Assembly: GCA_013115135.1 (NCBI GenBank)
Contig: JABANP010000054.1
Coordinates: forward strand, 1-64,000
Length of the DNA stretch: 64,000 nucleotides
Direction of reading: 5' to 3'
DNA from: Perkinsus olseni
Taxonomy: Eukaryota; Perkinsozoa; Perkinsida; Perkinsidae
Positions 32,301 through 44,076 of the stretch are shown one piece after another. The position numbers were made by a program, and so were the translations under genes. Under the pieces are notes generated by a model. That model had not been told where the DNA came from and did not search any database. It saw nothing but the letters and a program-made list of their open reading frames with translations. Position 1 is the stretch's first letter. Every line of letters starts with the position of its first letter.

Positions 32301-33484
32301 TATCGTCGGAGGCCATAGACGTCATCAATGGCTATCGACGAGTTCCTAAATGGGTTGAGGATGAGGAAACCCCAGAACAGCTGGCGTCCTCGAGATTGGT
32401 CTCTGTGAGCTACGCCGAGGGATGTTGTGAAAAGTCCAAGGAAAGGAATCGACACAGTGCTTACGATAATGGCATAGATGAGGTAATCAGCGACCCATAA
32501 TACTCGCTATTTGTACTTGTTGCCGTAATTCTTGCGAACAGTCGCGCCGGAAGTCGTTGACTCCGTGATGCTTCATGATCTTTTAAACTCGATTCGACTG
32601 TATAGAGTGTCTCATAAAACATGCGTCTTGGAGGGACTCATATTCGGGAGTGGCTTGAAGCCTTCGAAAGCCCACGGGAAGGGCATTAAGGTGGTGTAAG
32701 AGTTGAGAATGAATCTCATCGAAGAGCTAGGATGTGGTCGGCCGCTGAATGGACCCGTGGGCCGCTACCTCCGACTATCAGAAGAGGAACGCATGAAATC
32801 GACTTTAGTGGAGGAGGATAGATGTTGCTGTGAACGCGCGTATCTCGTGTGCCCATCGTGCCAAACTGCATAGTGTGTCGCCGTTAGGGCAAACTGCGTA
32901 ACAACGTGATTTCAGGTGAGGATGTATAATTGGTCTACCCTCGATGCGGATTGGCGTGAGCGCAACTCGGCAATTCTATCGCTCCCTCGTGGGGCCGGCT
33001 ACTGGATGTGGAAGCCGTGAGAACCTACCCACTATCAGCCCCACGGATACACTCAACCATACAGGTTCGTCATTTTGGATACTCTTCTTGACGAGTCACT
33101 GCCATGGTTCTCATCGGTTGTATTATACCTCGATGCTGGTAACCATTATATAGCCAATCCCCGCAGCGTGGGTAGGCCTACCGGATCGACCGTTGCCACT
33201 AATGACCTGCTTCAGTCGGCCGTGCCTTGCTGCACACCGACGTGGCCGCTCCTCTCTTGAAGTGCTGTCTGGAGAGTGATTGGGCCAAGCGAGACGCTAT
33301 CCGACTCCTTGCCCCAGCCGAGCCACCAGCAGTTGTTGACCGCCCACAGAACGCCGCCTACTTCCTCATTTTCAGGTCGGTCTCTAACGCTGTTCGATTC
33401 GGTAGAGCCCTGCTTTCAGGAAAACACCGGTTGCAGTGGATTTTGTACGGAGATGGCTGCGGGCTTGTGAGGATTACCGCGTGA
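29385..33484 (+). CDS. Multi-exon secreted or membrane protein, unidentified (weak VWA-like segment)
   Basis: ATG 29385 gives a signal peptide (MRLLYFINWSFALCYSSVVS) and a 199-codon ORF to 29984. An overlapping frame is open from about 29950 to 30738 and includes WQQLRSATIEAAQFVSKLLT then EDWADRVNFRI, which resembles the helix-strand of von Willebrand A domains. Either a small intron or a frameshift joins the two. Further likely exons: LPRWLHIIPQQHPVLVYTVD with VACLAAPEGSTVQVA ending at a gtgagt donor (30986), LCACGVPTVFLDLKQALLRD (about 31508-31620), MEDTRHGVTEDTLFEVFYAN before a gtaaac donor (about 32097-32171), ILDTLLDESLPWFSSVVLYL (about 33070-33130) and LLKCCLESDWAKRDAIRLL (about 33255-33310). 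Exon order in an alpha2-delta-like VWA/Cache protein would be compatible but is not established. The region could hold more than one gene. Confidence 0.4.
32709..32873 (+). CDS. Short Cys-containing ORF or exon
   Basis: An open stretch starting MNLIEELGCGRPLNGPVGRY and ending CCCERAYLVCPSCQTA before TAG. The C-x2-C spacing near its end suggests a metal-binding or disulphide segment. It probably belongs to the larger gene around it; the frame is otherwise isolated. Confidence 0.3.
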   Translation: MNLIEELGCGRPLNGPVGRYLRLSEEERMKSTLVEEDRCCCERAYLVCPSCQTA

Positions 33485-34242
33485 GTCTCATCCTGGGCGA
33501 CTCGGCTGGAGCTTGATGGTGTCAGGTTGTGACGGATCACGACAACGTTGAAGGTTATCCAAATTACCCAACCTTCACCCGGCATGTCCACGACCAAACA
33601 GCATTCTCTATCTTATTCAAACTATCCGGCTTCACTTCGTTCGACCTCGATGAGGCACATCGTGTGATGAACCTCTCCAGGTGGAGAGACTAGCCCCACT
33701 CATGCACTATAGCATCGTCTCTCACGTTGGCCCACTTGCCTTGTGTTCTCCTGGGAGAGAGTTTGGGGACATTCGTTCCTTCTCAGGAGTTTGACAAAGT
33801 GTCGAATGCCCCCGATTAATTTCCTAAAGCGAGCTTTCGCTCCGCCCTTCTTTTTCCTACTTCAAATAACGTCGAGTGCAGAGGACATCTCCCCTAAGTG
33901 AGAAGCACAACATTCTTTTTTCCACCGTGCCTCGTCATCGCCCGACATAACCGCCACGCCGACATTTCGCATCCGTACAATATCCGACCTCTATGCTCGT
34001 GCGACGGCTGAACATGGCTGCTGCCCCTCACGAACGTGAGAGTCCTGGCCTTTCAGGGTATCATTGGCATCGCCTGTTGAAGGGCCGCAAACCCTAGCTC
34101 AAATACGGTAGCAGTACGCTAATTGATTGCTCCACATCGTGATAGTAGATCATTACCCGACGAAGACCTGACAAAGGAGACTGGCAACACCTCCGTTTCT
34201 GCTTCTCCTTCTGCTCCATCCCTGAACCCGTCACAGGTTTAT
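33485..34242. other. No gene supported
   Basis: Low-information stretch containing a small palindrome CTCACGAACGTGAG near 34027. Confidence 0.35.
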
Positions 34243-34550
34243 CATGGCCTTCAGGCAAGCTCACCGCAGAGGCCGATTTCGTTATGATCGTTGGCAGATA
34301 CGGCGGCTGTCAGTGGACTCCCTAGCGTCCTTGCCCTACTCCGAAGAAAGAGTGTACTCAGTCGTCACTCAGAGCGATGCCATCAAGGGGATACGCAAGT
34401 AGGGCACTCGAAGGTTTCGCCTTCCATCTGCCGTACTTCAGGTACATCATGAAGGGAGAATATTTGCCTTGCGATTATGAGGGTTGCTTCCTCTACGCCT
34501 GCGGGTACTGCAAGAAGACCTCAGGCATCCTCTGTGAGCTCTGCTGGTGA
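34243..34550 (+). CDS. Hypothetical small protein or 3' exons with Cys-rich end
   Basis: ATG 34243 starts MAFRQAHRRGRFRYDRWQIR, open to about 34400. A second frame then reads FAFHLPYFRYIMKGEYLPCD and ends CGYCKKTSGILCELCW with TGA 34548-34550. The C-x2-C...C-x2-C pattern looks like a small zinc-binding knuckle. The two halves need a one-base change or a very small intron to join, so the gene model is doubtful. Confidence 0.35.
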
Positions 34551-35244
34551 TAGTAAATCATTTCGATAGGCGCTGTTGTTGCAGCCACAAAGACTTACAC
34601 ATGCCCTACGGTGACACTGAGTCGTGATGAGCAAAGGAGGACGGTGATGCGGACACTAGCCGGTGACTTCTGTGAGCTAGCGCCCAAAGAGAAGTAACGA
34701 ATACTCAACCTGCCATCTCGCCATCTCGAGGGCTGATTGATTACGTCAGGTTGGATCATTTCGGGGACAGGACCTGTCCTAGTATATTGAGTCTTGGGAA
34801 AAGTAAGTCCCTCCGAGCGCATAGGACCTGAGCCTCGGCATGAGGGAGACGCTCTCCACTTTCATTTAAGCGGTTACAATTTCGAATTCGGTGATTAGCC
34901 AGGCGACCGATAAAATCAATTCCTGAACTGAGAGGGTCCGAGAGTGACTGAGATGCTTAGTGTAGCTGAAGATTGGCCTAGACATTGAATGGATTGAGGG
35001 AATAGGAGGTTTTACTATCTGGTCACTTTTGAGAAGATCATCACGAACTCTAACAATCCTGTACTAATGCCTTTGATATTTGTACGCGTGCAATCAGTCG
35101 GGCGGACGGCGAGTTCATGTGAGGGCGATCCTGCAGGTGTTCCACCTGCCCAACAATACTCCGAGCGAACCGTGAAATGGAAGCCGTACAAGGGGTCCAA
35201 ACCCTCGGGTCATGTCTAAATTCCGAGCTGAGAAGGAAGATGAT
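34551..35244. other. No gene supported
   Basis: Short motif-free ORFs on both strands. Confidence 0.35.
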
Positions 35245-35621
35245 ATGGCCGGAAAGCTACCTGTGTTGAAGGATGGTAAGCATTGAGTTACACATGCCGG
35301 TCTGATGGTCAGTCATCGTCGTCAGGCACTGTTGATTGCACTCGGCTTCTTCTACACTTCGGTGTCGATGATTCGACACCTCTCAATCCGATGCTGCATC
35401 CTGGTGGAGCAGGAGCTTTCCCTTTTGCCGACCCTGGATCGCCTCCCCCTCCGGGGACGGCGCCCCAGGCAACTGGAGAGAACCCACAAGCTGCGTCGTC
35501 GAATCTTCCGCTGGCGCAAACACGCGACGCTATGCTCAATTCCAATTCGGTATTAGCATGTTCTGCTTCACATGCACTTCTCATTGGTGGCATCATCACA
35601 TGGATCTTGGCATTAATGTGA
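35245..35621 (+). CDS. Pro-rich protein with C-terminal hydrophobic segment
   Basis: Two exons, 35245-35275 (MAGKLPVLKD) and 35326-35621, joined in phase across a 50-nt intron. The middle is rich in Pro, Gly and Ala (GSPPPPGTAPQATGENPQ) and probably disordered. The last residues, SHALLIGGIITWILALM, are hydrophobic and end two codons before the likely membrane boundary, a tail-anchor-like arrangement. There is no N-terminal signal peptide. Function unknown. Confidence 0.55.
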
Positions 35622-36502
35622 CGACCGGGCCGATGCCTGGGACTGAGCGCCTCAATGGGCGTAGGAATGTCTGTTGTACGGTTCAGGAAGATTTCAGTGT
35701 TGCAGTACAATCACAAGAGCATCTTGTCGACGAACTCTCCAGTGATATCATAGATCGTACCTATCGACGATAGACGAAGCTTCATCCAGCATTCCCTTGC
35801 AAGCGCCCAATATTCTATCAGGGCCCTTTCTAAAACTCCTTTCAAAGAGTTCCTCTTCGGAGGCAGAGACAGGTGGCCTTTGAGGCCAACTGTGGGGTAT
35901 TTTTCTCTGATTGATTCTGCCACATTCGAAGTACTCGTTCGACCTGACGGTTAAGACGCATCGTCCCTACAACCAAGCTCAGATGCCGAGCTGAACGGCA
36001 TCTATGACTTGAAAGACTGACTGTGAAATTGATTTTCTATCCAGGGACCAGATCGTGGCCTGGTATTCAACAGACTCGAAGTATGATGCCCGATAGCATC
36101 ATGCTTCATTCCACGGCCTGGTAAATACTTTTACTGCGAGAGTGCTTCATCCGCAGGATTGTAGCGACAACGGTGAGGGTTCTTAAAATCAGCGCACTCG
36201 GTCGTGAGCCGCATTCGTGGGTGGTGGTTCACTCCGGCGAGGGCTTCTCAGCGTGATGCCACTGACGAACAACCAGGGTGTTAAGGAAATTCTCTCTTCA
36301 GAACAATCGAGTAGTTTTCCCTGTGGCTGTATTGACTTTACTATAACCCAATGGACGAGAACCGTCATCACCTACAGCTGAGTGGTGTCATCGCTATCAT
36401 GAGTTGAAGCTTCTCTAAGCACCTCCAACGGATTCAAGATGACCCGAGACGGGATCGATGATTGGAATGGCAGACCCTGACCGAGACTCTGGGCTCAGCC
36501 TC
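35622..36502. other. No gene supported
   Basis: A minus ORF at 35711-35923 (ALIEYWALARECWMKLR) is open but begins with GTG and has no ATG. It may be an exon but is not called. Confidence 0.35.
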
Positions 36503-37994
36503 CTAGCACTTCCCAGCGGTACCTTTTTCGGATTTCTCGTGGCCGACATAATTGCCAACCTTGCACCATGATGCCCTTAGCGCCTCTTTAAGACGAGGCC
36601 CCGTGGTAGCTCCCTGGGATTTGATCTCATCCAGCACCTGCAGTGAGTTCAGCTCCCAGCTGGGGTAGGTACCCACCTTGCGGCGGTAATCTGTATGGAC
36701 GGCAGTGACGGCGCCAACGACAAGCAGGCAGATACCAATGAAGGCAATGAGTGCGTGGATGATCCTGAGGAAAGGACAGAGTTACTCGACTCCACTAATA
36801 TCAGTCGGAAATCCGGCCTGAAAGCCTTTGGTCAGTCAACTTGCACAACTCGCGCCCTTTGCGAATAGGAACGAGCGGCCACGTCAGATGGGCCCCTTCA
36901 AACTCTCTCTATGCCACCATTTCTCACCGGAGGCTCTCACCTTTGAAGCATGCTAGGATGAATGGCGTCCGCGGCTGAAGCAGAACTCAGAGTAGAGTTG
37001 CTTTTACTACCCACGTGGGACCTAACCACGCGACAATCGCCCGACCGAGACTGTGGAATTTACTGAGGACGCCGAAGGACACCATCTCACTTCGTTTCCA
37101 GGACCGAATGATAGTACATTGGTTGGAGATCGGGGTCTGTGAGAAAGACCTGAGTCAGGAACATCACGCGAGGGATGCTAGGTGAGGGCCTAGGCGCAAG
37201 TCGGACGACGCGAACCAGAAAACGAAGAATTTTTTCAAGCCGGGTTTTTCAACTCATAGCACTCCGTGGCGTTTCCTTATCATTTAGCCTGACGGACTCG
37301 ACTATTCATATGTTTCTACGCACGGAGCGGGGAACAATAGAGATGGTCGAACAAGCCTCGCCTCACTTTTGTGTCCAGAAGATCGTTCTTGGTATTGAAA
37401 AGGTCGGCTTCGTCTTGATCAGTTGTAAGGGGGACAGTTAGTGGGTCCGGTACCTGTTCCCAACCAGCGTCAAGGCATCCCACGGCGGAAAATAAGACCA
37501 ATCTGAATCGGTGAAGGCCCCACCTGGTGCTTGCTGTGACCATCCCTCAGCCTCCTTCGAGATGCACTTTGCTCCAGAATAGAGCTCACGCGGTGATGAG
37601 GCTTCGACTTCCGGGAATGTTCGTGGTGGGCCTTCAGAGAGACAACGATAGTTCCGCGGTCCCGTCGGCAGCGACACTCACGGCCGGAGTATGGACTTTT
37701 CGGTTAGCGTGGTCTTCTCTCGGCTCATGTTTAATATGATGACTCGACCCGCTATGCTGACACAGGATTAGTTCAAGATGTGGTATGATAAGCAGGCCTG
37801 CCCACCTTGTGGGAATGCCTCTTCCCAGGTGTCTCGGACTTCGGGAACTCCGTCTCCGCGTTCGAAGTGATTATGAAGAAGAGCCAGAGGGCAATCAGTA
37901 CTGAAGAATAATCTCATAGCATAGAGAATTCATTGAGAGTATAGGCGAACTCACCGCATCGGCCTGAAGACTTAGCTAGGACGGAGGAGAGCAT
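36503..37994 (-). CDS. Small membrane protein with signal anchor, His-rich stretch and C-terminal transmembrane segment
   Basis: ATG 37994 reads MLSSVLAKSSGRC. After an intron it continues VLIALWLFFIITSNAETEFP, a good signal peptide, to RHSHK and a donor at about 37803. The next probable exon has SGSSHHIKHEPREDHANRK, His-rich. An exon around 37470-37620 may follow (DSDWSYFPPWDALTLVGNR). The last exon (about 36503-36770) reads IIHALIAFIGICLLVVGAVT, a transmembrane helix, then DYRRKVGTYPSWELNSLQV, KSQGATTGPRLKEALRA and a short tail to stop 36503-36505. Likely a type I membrane protein of the secretory pathway. Family unknown; middle exons are incompletely resolved. Confidence 0.5.
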
Positions 37995-38444
37995 GGTAAA
38001 AGGAGGTAATGGCTGAGCGATAATGATGACAAGAGCCTCACAGACAGACCCTCTTGAGCTCAACACGCCACTGCAACCAACGACGGGTATTCGCATGCAG
38101 CATTCGCATCCCCGAAAGCTGTTCCGTTTACTCATCCTGTTCCTGAACATAGATCAATCTCACCACTCGATCCTGCTGTCCACCCCGGACCTACAATGCC
38201 GTATCTAGCGTTGTGTTCACATTGCTTCCTTCTCTCTTCACCATGCTCTTCCTCCTCGACCTCCTAACATTCAGCATAATGAATCAGGAGAGTGCTGCCA
38301 GAAGCGATCCTCACCGCCTTAAATTGGGCCTCGTTATCCTCGCCAGAACCAGCGGCCTTCTGTAGGAAGGAATCCTGCCAAACCGCGACATTTCGAGCGG
38401 TCAATCCAGGCTGCTGTCTAACCTTATCATCATCCTGAGGGCAT
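37995..38444. other. Spacer between two minus-strand secreted-protein genes
   Basis: An open minus stretch (about 38264-38440) reads LTARNVAVWQDSFLQKAAG and could be an alternative 3' exon of the upstream gene. Not called separately. Confidence 0.35.
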
Positions 38445-39345
38445 TTAATTCTTCTCACTGCCAGTAGCGTGCTTGGATGAGATCTCCGCTAGAGAAGTCT
38501 CGTCGGCTTTGTCGTCCTCTGACTGTTGATCTCCATCATCTTTAGCAAAGCTGGCCAACTCCTTTTTGAATCCAGCATACCAATCATCGAGGCCCTTCTG
38601 GTAGTCGGAAGAGCTCTGCTCCTCCTTCTTCAGCGTAGAATCGAGAGGAACAGCGAAGGTATCATCAGCACCTCTCTTGGCGCCCTCCTGGATGAACGAG
38701 GAACCGTCATCGCCGTCATTATCATCCTTCTTGTCATCTTCCTCGTCGAGACTTTTCTCTAGCGGATCCTGAGCACGTCAATACAGAAGACTGGGCAGCT
38801 GGCTGAGGCGATTCGGACAGTTACCAAGTCCTTCAGTTCTTTCTCGAATTGATTGTGGACCTGCTTCTCGACTAGAACGTCCTTCTTGAGCTTGGCCATG
38901 GCCTTACGGGTCTTACTGCTCAGCTTGGCCAACACAGCCTGGGGCTAAAGAGACAAGGGTCGAAGGAGGTTACCCAACGGCGACCAGGAGAGGAACACAG
39001 CCCAATTTGCCCAGTGTGAGTTAGACGAGATCGTAACGTTCATCCAACGCCTTACGTCTGGCTTGTTCCCAGAGATGGTCGGGCCCTACAAAAACAAATC
39101 GCTGGAATCCGACTTCGCCATCTGGGAGTCTTTTTACCTGATCTTCTTCGTCGTCAACATCATGATGATGACGATGAGAATGCCTGAAGCGAGTATGATG
39201 CTGATGATGATGACGGCCTTGAGTCTGCATAAGGGCAGCCTCGGTCAGAGCGGCACCTGAGATACGGTCGTCTAGTCCCTCACTAGAAAGTCGCAGCAGA
39301 TGTCGTCTTACCGGCAAGCACAGTAAGTATGATGATGAAGTGCAT
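38445..39345 (-). CDS. Secreted His-rich then acidic protein
   Basis: ATG 39345, MHFIIILTVLA, is interrupted by a 55-nt intron and continues GAALTEAALMQTQ, a clear signal peptide. The second exon is a histidine cluster (GRHHHQHHTRFRHSHRHHHD) ending DDEEDQ. After further introns come VLAKLSSKTRKAMAKLKKDV and KQVHNQFEKELKDL, a charged helical region. The last exon is very acidic (SLDEEDDKKDDNDGDDG) with SSDYQKGLDDWYAGFKKELA, ending at TAA 38445-38447. A secreted or lumenal protein that could bind divalent metals through the His cluster is a reasonable inference. No family recognised. One exon junction (about 38945-39000) was not settled. Confidence 0.6.
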
Positions 39346-39712
39346 CTTGGAGTAGTTGGTGATGTTCAAAATTAAAGGAGTAGTAGCTAAAACAACGGTG
39401 AATTCGCATAGAAGCAACTCCAGGCTGATCGCTCTGTGATCATGCGCTGTGCAGAAGCGCGCGCCCAGCTGATCGATAATCCCGTGATGCGTTTTCATCG
39501 TAGAGTTGCAGCGCATCTTGTGTGGTAACTAGCTTCGTCACCGATTTGTTTCGACTATTTCTCGCACCGCTTGCCTTTGGGCCGTCGAAAGAGGGCAATT
39601 TGCTGGCCGATCGCGCTGCAGGCTCTGAGGGAGTCGCCGTCACTGCTGCTTGTACCGGATGGGACGCCATGAACAATTGCAGTTAGTGGATTATTTATAT
39701 AAGGAACTCTGG

Positions 39713-41681
39713 ATGCCCTCTTCTAATAAGGAATTCGACGTCATCGTCTTCGGCGCTAGCGGCTATGCTGGTGCTTTTGTTGCGAAGGAAATGGCCGCCC
39801 TATGTGAGAAGAATAATCTAAAGTTTGGTATGGCCGGGAGGAACTCTGAGAGAATTATTAAGGTAATGGTCAGCATTCGAATCATCCGTACTTTTCTACG
39901 ATCGCTGTTGTTCATCAGGAGGTGCAAGCCCGTGGTGGTGCTCCTCGTAAGGATCAGATCGTCGTGGCGGATGTTTCCAATTCCGAGTCCATCAAAAAGA
40001 TGGCCCAGCGTGAGTGAACGGAAGTCAGTTGTCTTCCCAAGACGCCACAATGCTCTTGCAGGCACTCGACTGGTGATGAATTGTGTGGGTCCTTATCGCC
40101 ATTTTGGCGAGGCTGTTGTCTCCGCATGCGCAGAGGTTGGCACGGATTACATGGATCTTTGCGGCGAGCCTGAGTTCATCGAGAAGATGCAACTGAAGTA
40201 AGATGGGAGGGCCCGTCAAGACAGCTCTACTCTGCTACACTACCATCAGGTACACGGAGACAGCCAAGAGCAGCGGTGCCATTGTTATGAACGCTTGTGC
40301 TTTCGACTCTGTCCCGGCCGACCTTGGCTTCCAGCTTATGAGGGATAGACTAGCGAGAGACGGAGGGGTAATAAGGAGCATCTTGGCGTCGGTCAGAGCG
40401 GAAGATCCTTTCTGTTAGGTTCCGGTATCTATCGAGAGTTTCCTCAGGAATCTCTACGGACCCAAGGGGTACGTTGGACACTATGCTACGTAATACTAGT
40501 CGCCACTCCTAATTTCGTGGCGTGCGAGAAATTGATGATTTGGTTCAGATATGAATGTGCCGTATACGGTATGGGTTCCGTTGGGGAGCTGCGTGCTGTG
40601 CGGAAGAGCTTGCAAAGCCAAGGTAAGGTCGAGCTTCGCGCCTACTGTCACTTGATGCTGCTGTCGTTTATTATTATCACCGCAAATGTGGTCGGTTGAA
40701 TATCCCCCTTGTTTTTCTACGGACTGCTGCCATCAGGTATGAAGCCGAAGTTGAACCGTGTTGGACCGGCGCTCAAGCATCATCCGGGATTCTTCCAAGA
40801 CGATCGCGTCCCTGGCATGCTCTGCATGAACTTCCTTGGAAGTGATCGATCGGTCGTCCAGCGTAGGTCCAGTCGTCCCACGCGACTTACTAGCTACTCT
40901 CTCCGCTACCAGGTACTCAGGATATGCAGACGCTCGCCGACAGCACCTATCAGGGCTTCTATCATAACTGTTACCTCGCTGTGAGTTCGGTTATTGATCC
41001 AGTCTTGGATTCTCTCTGACTCTGTCTGGTCAAACAGGTCCAAAATACGCTCACTAATAAGCTTGCCTTCATCATCTTCGGTGGCCTCGTGAATTTCCTC
41101 TGCAAATACACTTGGGGCCGCGATTTGCTGCTGAAGTAAGCCACCGGGCCTCCTGTCGTCACGGTGGTCGGGAGTTCTTCCTTCCAGGTACCCCAAGCTG
41201 TTCACTTTTGGATACTTCTCGCATGAAGGATCGACTATGGAACAGTTGGAGGAGGCCGGGTAGTGACTGGAGCCTCTGCCTGCTGTCTTCACTCATCGTC
41301 TTGGTGATAGGTACCGGATAGAGTTCTTCGGGAAGGGGTTCTCTAGTAAGAAGGCTCAGGAGGAGCACCCGGACAAGCCAGATGTGGAGATCAAGGCCAG
41401 CGTCAGTGGTCCAGATCCGGGCTACATCGCCACCAGCAGAATGTTCTCTCAGCTCGCCTTTGGTAAGCTATAGCCGGCGTGGTCTCTGGGGTTCGAACCC
41501 GGGACCTTGCGCTACGCAGGTCGTACTCGTAACTGCGCAGGTATTGTTGACGATGAGAGACACCGTTGCCGTGAAGGAGGGTGGCGTCTATACTGCCGCG
41601 AGAGTGTTCAGAGGAACCCAGGCTGTGAAGAGGCTTACCGAGGACGGCTGTGCTGTATTCAGCGATGAAATACTGGCCTAA
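39713..41681 (+). CDS. Saccharopine-dehydrogenase-like oxidoreductase, tandem copy 1
   Basis: ATG 39713 gives MPSSNKEFDVIVFGASGYAG, a Rossmann dinucleotide-binding motif (GASGYAG), then GMAGRNSERIIK before the first intron. Later exons: KDQIVVADVSNSESIKKMA, TRLVMNCVGPYRHFGEAVV with GTDYMDLCGE, YTETAKSSGAIVMNACAFDS with PADLGFQLMRDRL, KPKLNRVGPALKHHPGFF, VSGPDPGYIATSRMF, and the last exon EGGVYTAARVFRGTQAVKRL to stop 41679-41681. This is the SCCPDH-type family: NAD(P)-binding, with a hydrophobic segment near the C-terminus, often membrane or lipid-droplet associated. True lysine-pathway activity should not be assumed. The order of about ten exons is conserved in copies 2 and 3. The intron at 41463-41540 carries a tRNA T-arm-like sequence. 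Confidence 0.85.
41463..41540 (+). repeat. Copy 1 intron with tRNA T-arm-like sequence
   Basis: A 78-nt intron reading GCCGGCGTGG, then TGGGGTTCGAACCCGGGACC. The equivalent introns of copies 2 and 3 (starting near 43862 and 46708) lack it. Confidence 0.6.
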
Positions 41682-41846
41682 TGTCCGTCGTGACATGAGA
41701 TGGGATTTTCCCCGAGCACCATCCGAGTCAGCCAATATTGAATGTTCTTATTCACCCTTTTCTACCTCCTATTACAGGCCAGTTTCATCGCAATTGAGCC
41801 TCGAGTTCGGGCACTTCGGAACTCTCTGGTAGTATTGATTTGTTGA

Positions 41847-44076
41847 ATGACATCACCATCATCACCCGAGAGAACCGAGGCCGTCCAATCGGCTGTCCGT
41901 GGTCGTCGTCATCGAGTCGGTGATCGAGACTTCGATGTGGTTGTTTTCGGCTGCACAGGGCTTTGTGGGCAAGCTAGTGCTCGAGAAGATGTACCGATAT
42001 GCCAAACCTGCTGGCTTGAGGGTTGCTGCTGCGGGTAGAGACGAGGACAAGGTCAAACAGGTAGAATCTCATCCTTTACTTCGAGTGGTCGTGGGTTCGA
42101 TTCCTCGTCGAAGTATTATATCTTTTCTGCCCATTTCCAGGTTTTGGAGCTCCTCGATCTGGAGGGTAAAGTCGGTTATATCATTGCTGGGATCTACGAT
42201 ATGGATTCAGTTACAGCTATGGTTAAGAGTAAGCGTTGGTCACGGACCTGTGAGCCGAGGGTCATCCTGCCTTTATTCAGATACTCGCCTTGTTCTCAAT
42301 TGTGTGGGTCCTTATGCTCTTTACGGCGAGCCAGTTGTAGCGGCCTGCGCTGAGGAGGGCACGGACTACATGGACCTGTCAGGAGAGGTGCACTTCATCG
42401 AAAAGATGCAGCTAAAGTAGTGATACTGAGTAGAGCGATGCGATCCTTCAAGTTGGGATGAAATTGCGCGAAACGCTGGCAATTTCCGGTCGATGACTCA
42501 ACGACGTTGACCTCTGGCGCGCGCGTTGGTCGAGGTTGGAGGTTGTTTCTTGCGCAGGTATACTGAGAAAGCCAGGAAATCTGGTGCGATGATAATGTCT
42601 GCCTGTGCTTGGGACTCCGTTCCGGAAGATCTCGGCTTCCAGCTTGTGAGAGACAAAATGGTCAAACAGGGAATGGTGAGGAACCCTGATCCCCTCGCTG
42701 CTTTATGGTTCACCCGTATCAGATACCCTATTCTATCGATGGATTTGTTGAAGTCCTCCCGGGTCCCTTTGGATATCGGGCCAACTTCGGAACGTAACAA
42801 TCAGCGTGTGGTCGATGCTTACTATTTAAGCTGGATTTTGTTGTGAGTAGATACGAGAGTGCAGTGCTGGCTATGTCCGCCTTCAAGCAGTTTATCAAAA
42901 TCAGGAAGGCACTGCGATCCAAGGGTAAGCTTACTGAGGCTCCAGTAGGTTTTTTAGGCTGTTAAGAATTTCGGTCAACTCCATAGTCGGATCCGACCGC
43001 CATCTAGCTATGGTGCTGAACACCGCAGTTCGTCGGTGTGGAATTTTCCAAGACTAAATTTAATTCTCCGTGATCCTAACGGTTTCTTTTGTCGATTATT
43101 CCTCTCCAGGCCTGGCACCTAAGCTCAATAAGCGTGGTCCTTCGCCCGTGGTACCCCGCAAGTACCTGCCCGTCCTCTTCGATTCTAGAGTATCCGGCGT
43201 CTACATACCATTCCTTGGCACAGATCCTCATGTCATCAAACGTGAGCGCCTTCCGCCCTAGTTGCCCTCACCTATCGTCGATCGTCCTCAGGCTCACAAC
43301 AGATGCTGAGTCTCTCGGATCCGGAATACATCGGTGTTCGATCCGCTTGCTACTTCAAGGTAAGCTACCCGGTCCCGCAGATAACCGAATGTGAGCATCT
43401 GCGCTGTGATCAGTTACCCAATGGCATTCTGCCCAAGCTGGGCTACCTTTTCTACGGACTTCTGGTATTCCTATTCTCACTTTTCGAGGTCGGACGCAAG
43501 CTGCTTCTCAAGTACGTCTGCTAGACCGCCAGCTTCGCTTTCGTCACTCTTCACCGTCAGTTTTCCTGAGTCCTTCACTCACGGCATGTTCAGCCACCGC
43601 GGCCCAAGCAAGGACCAGATGGATACCACTGAGTACTGCGATACGGCATCTCCTAACCCTTTGTCCCTGAGGACTATGGATCTCCTTCCTCTCGCATCTC
43701 CGTGTGCTCAGGTATAAAATCGATTTGTTCGGCCGGGGCTATTCTGATGAGAAGGCCCTAGAAGCCAACCCTAATAAGCCAGACGCGGAGGTCAGGGCCA
43801 CTGTCACTGGTCCTGATCCGGGCTACAACGCTACCAGTGGAATCTTTACCACCCTCGCAATGGTGAGCTTCTATTAGAGATGGCTGTTGCCTGCTGCTTC
43901 AGACCATTTGAATCAATGAAACGGATGCCTGTCAGGTTCTTCTGACGGAGAGAGAGTCCCTGGGGACGAAGAAGGGTGGCGTGTATACTCCCGCGACGGT
44001 GTTCAGAGGAAGTACCGCGGCCAAACGACTCACAGAGGAAGGCTATGCTGCTTTCAGTGCAAATTTGCTTGAGTGA
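41847..44076 (+). CDS. Saccharopine-dehydrogenase-like oxidoreductase, tandem copy 2 (one-base frameshift in exon 1)
   Basis: ATG 41847, with a longer polar N-terminus than the other copies, then DFDVVVFGCTG. At 41958-41960 there is GGG where copies 1 and 3 predict GG. The family motif (VGKLVLEKMYRYAKPAGLR, AAAGRDEDKVKQ) continues in the next frame. Remaining exons are intact: LDLEGKVGYIIAGIYDMDS, TRLVLNCVGPYALYGEPVV, GTDYMDLSGE, SACAWDSVPEDLGFQLVRDK, LAPKLNKRGPSPVVPRKY, SLSDPEYIGVRSACYFK, KLGYLFYGLLVFLFSLFEVG (membrane segment), VTGPDPGYNATSGIFTTLA and KGGVYTPATVFRGSTAAKRL; stop 44074-44076. The break removes the end of the NAD(P)-binding motif, so the gene is either newly inactivated or misassembled. 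Confidence 0.75.
42061..42140 (+). repeat. Copy 2 first intron with acceptor-stem/T-arm minihelix
   Basis: An 80-nt intron. ACTTCGA (from 42079) pairs perfectly with TCGAAGT (to 42114), enclosing GTGGGTTCGATTCC. It looks like a tRNA acceptor stem plus T-arm without the rest of the tRNA. Confidence 0.6.
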
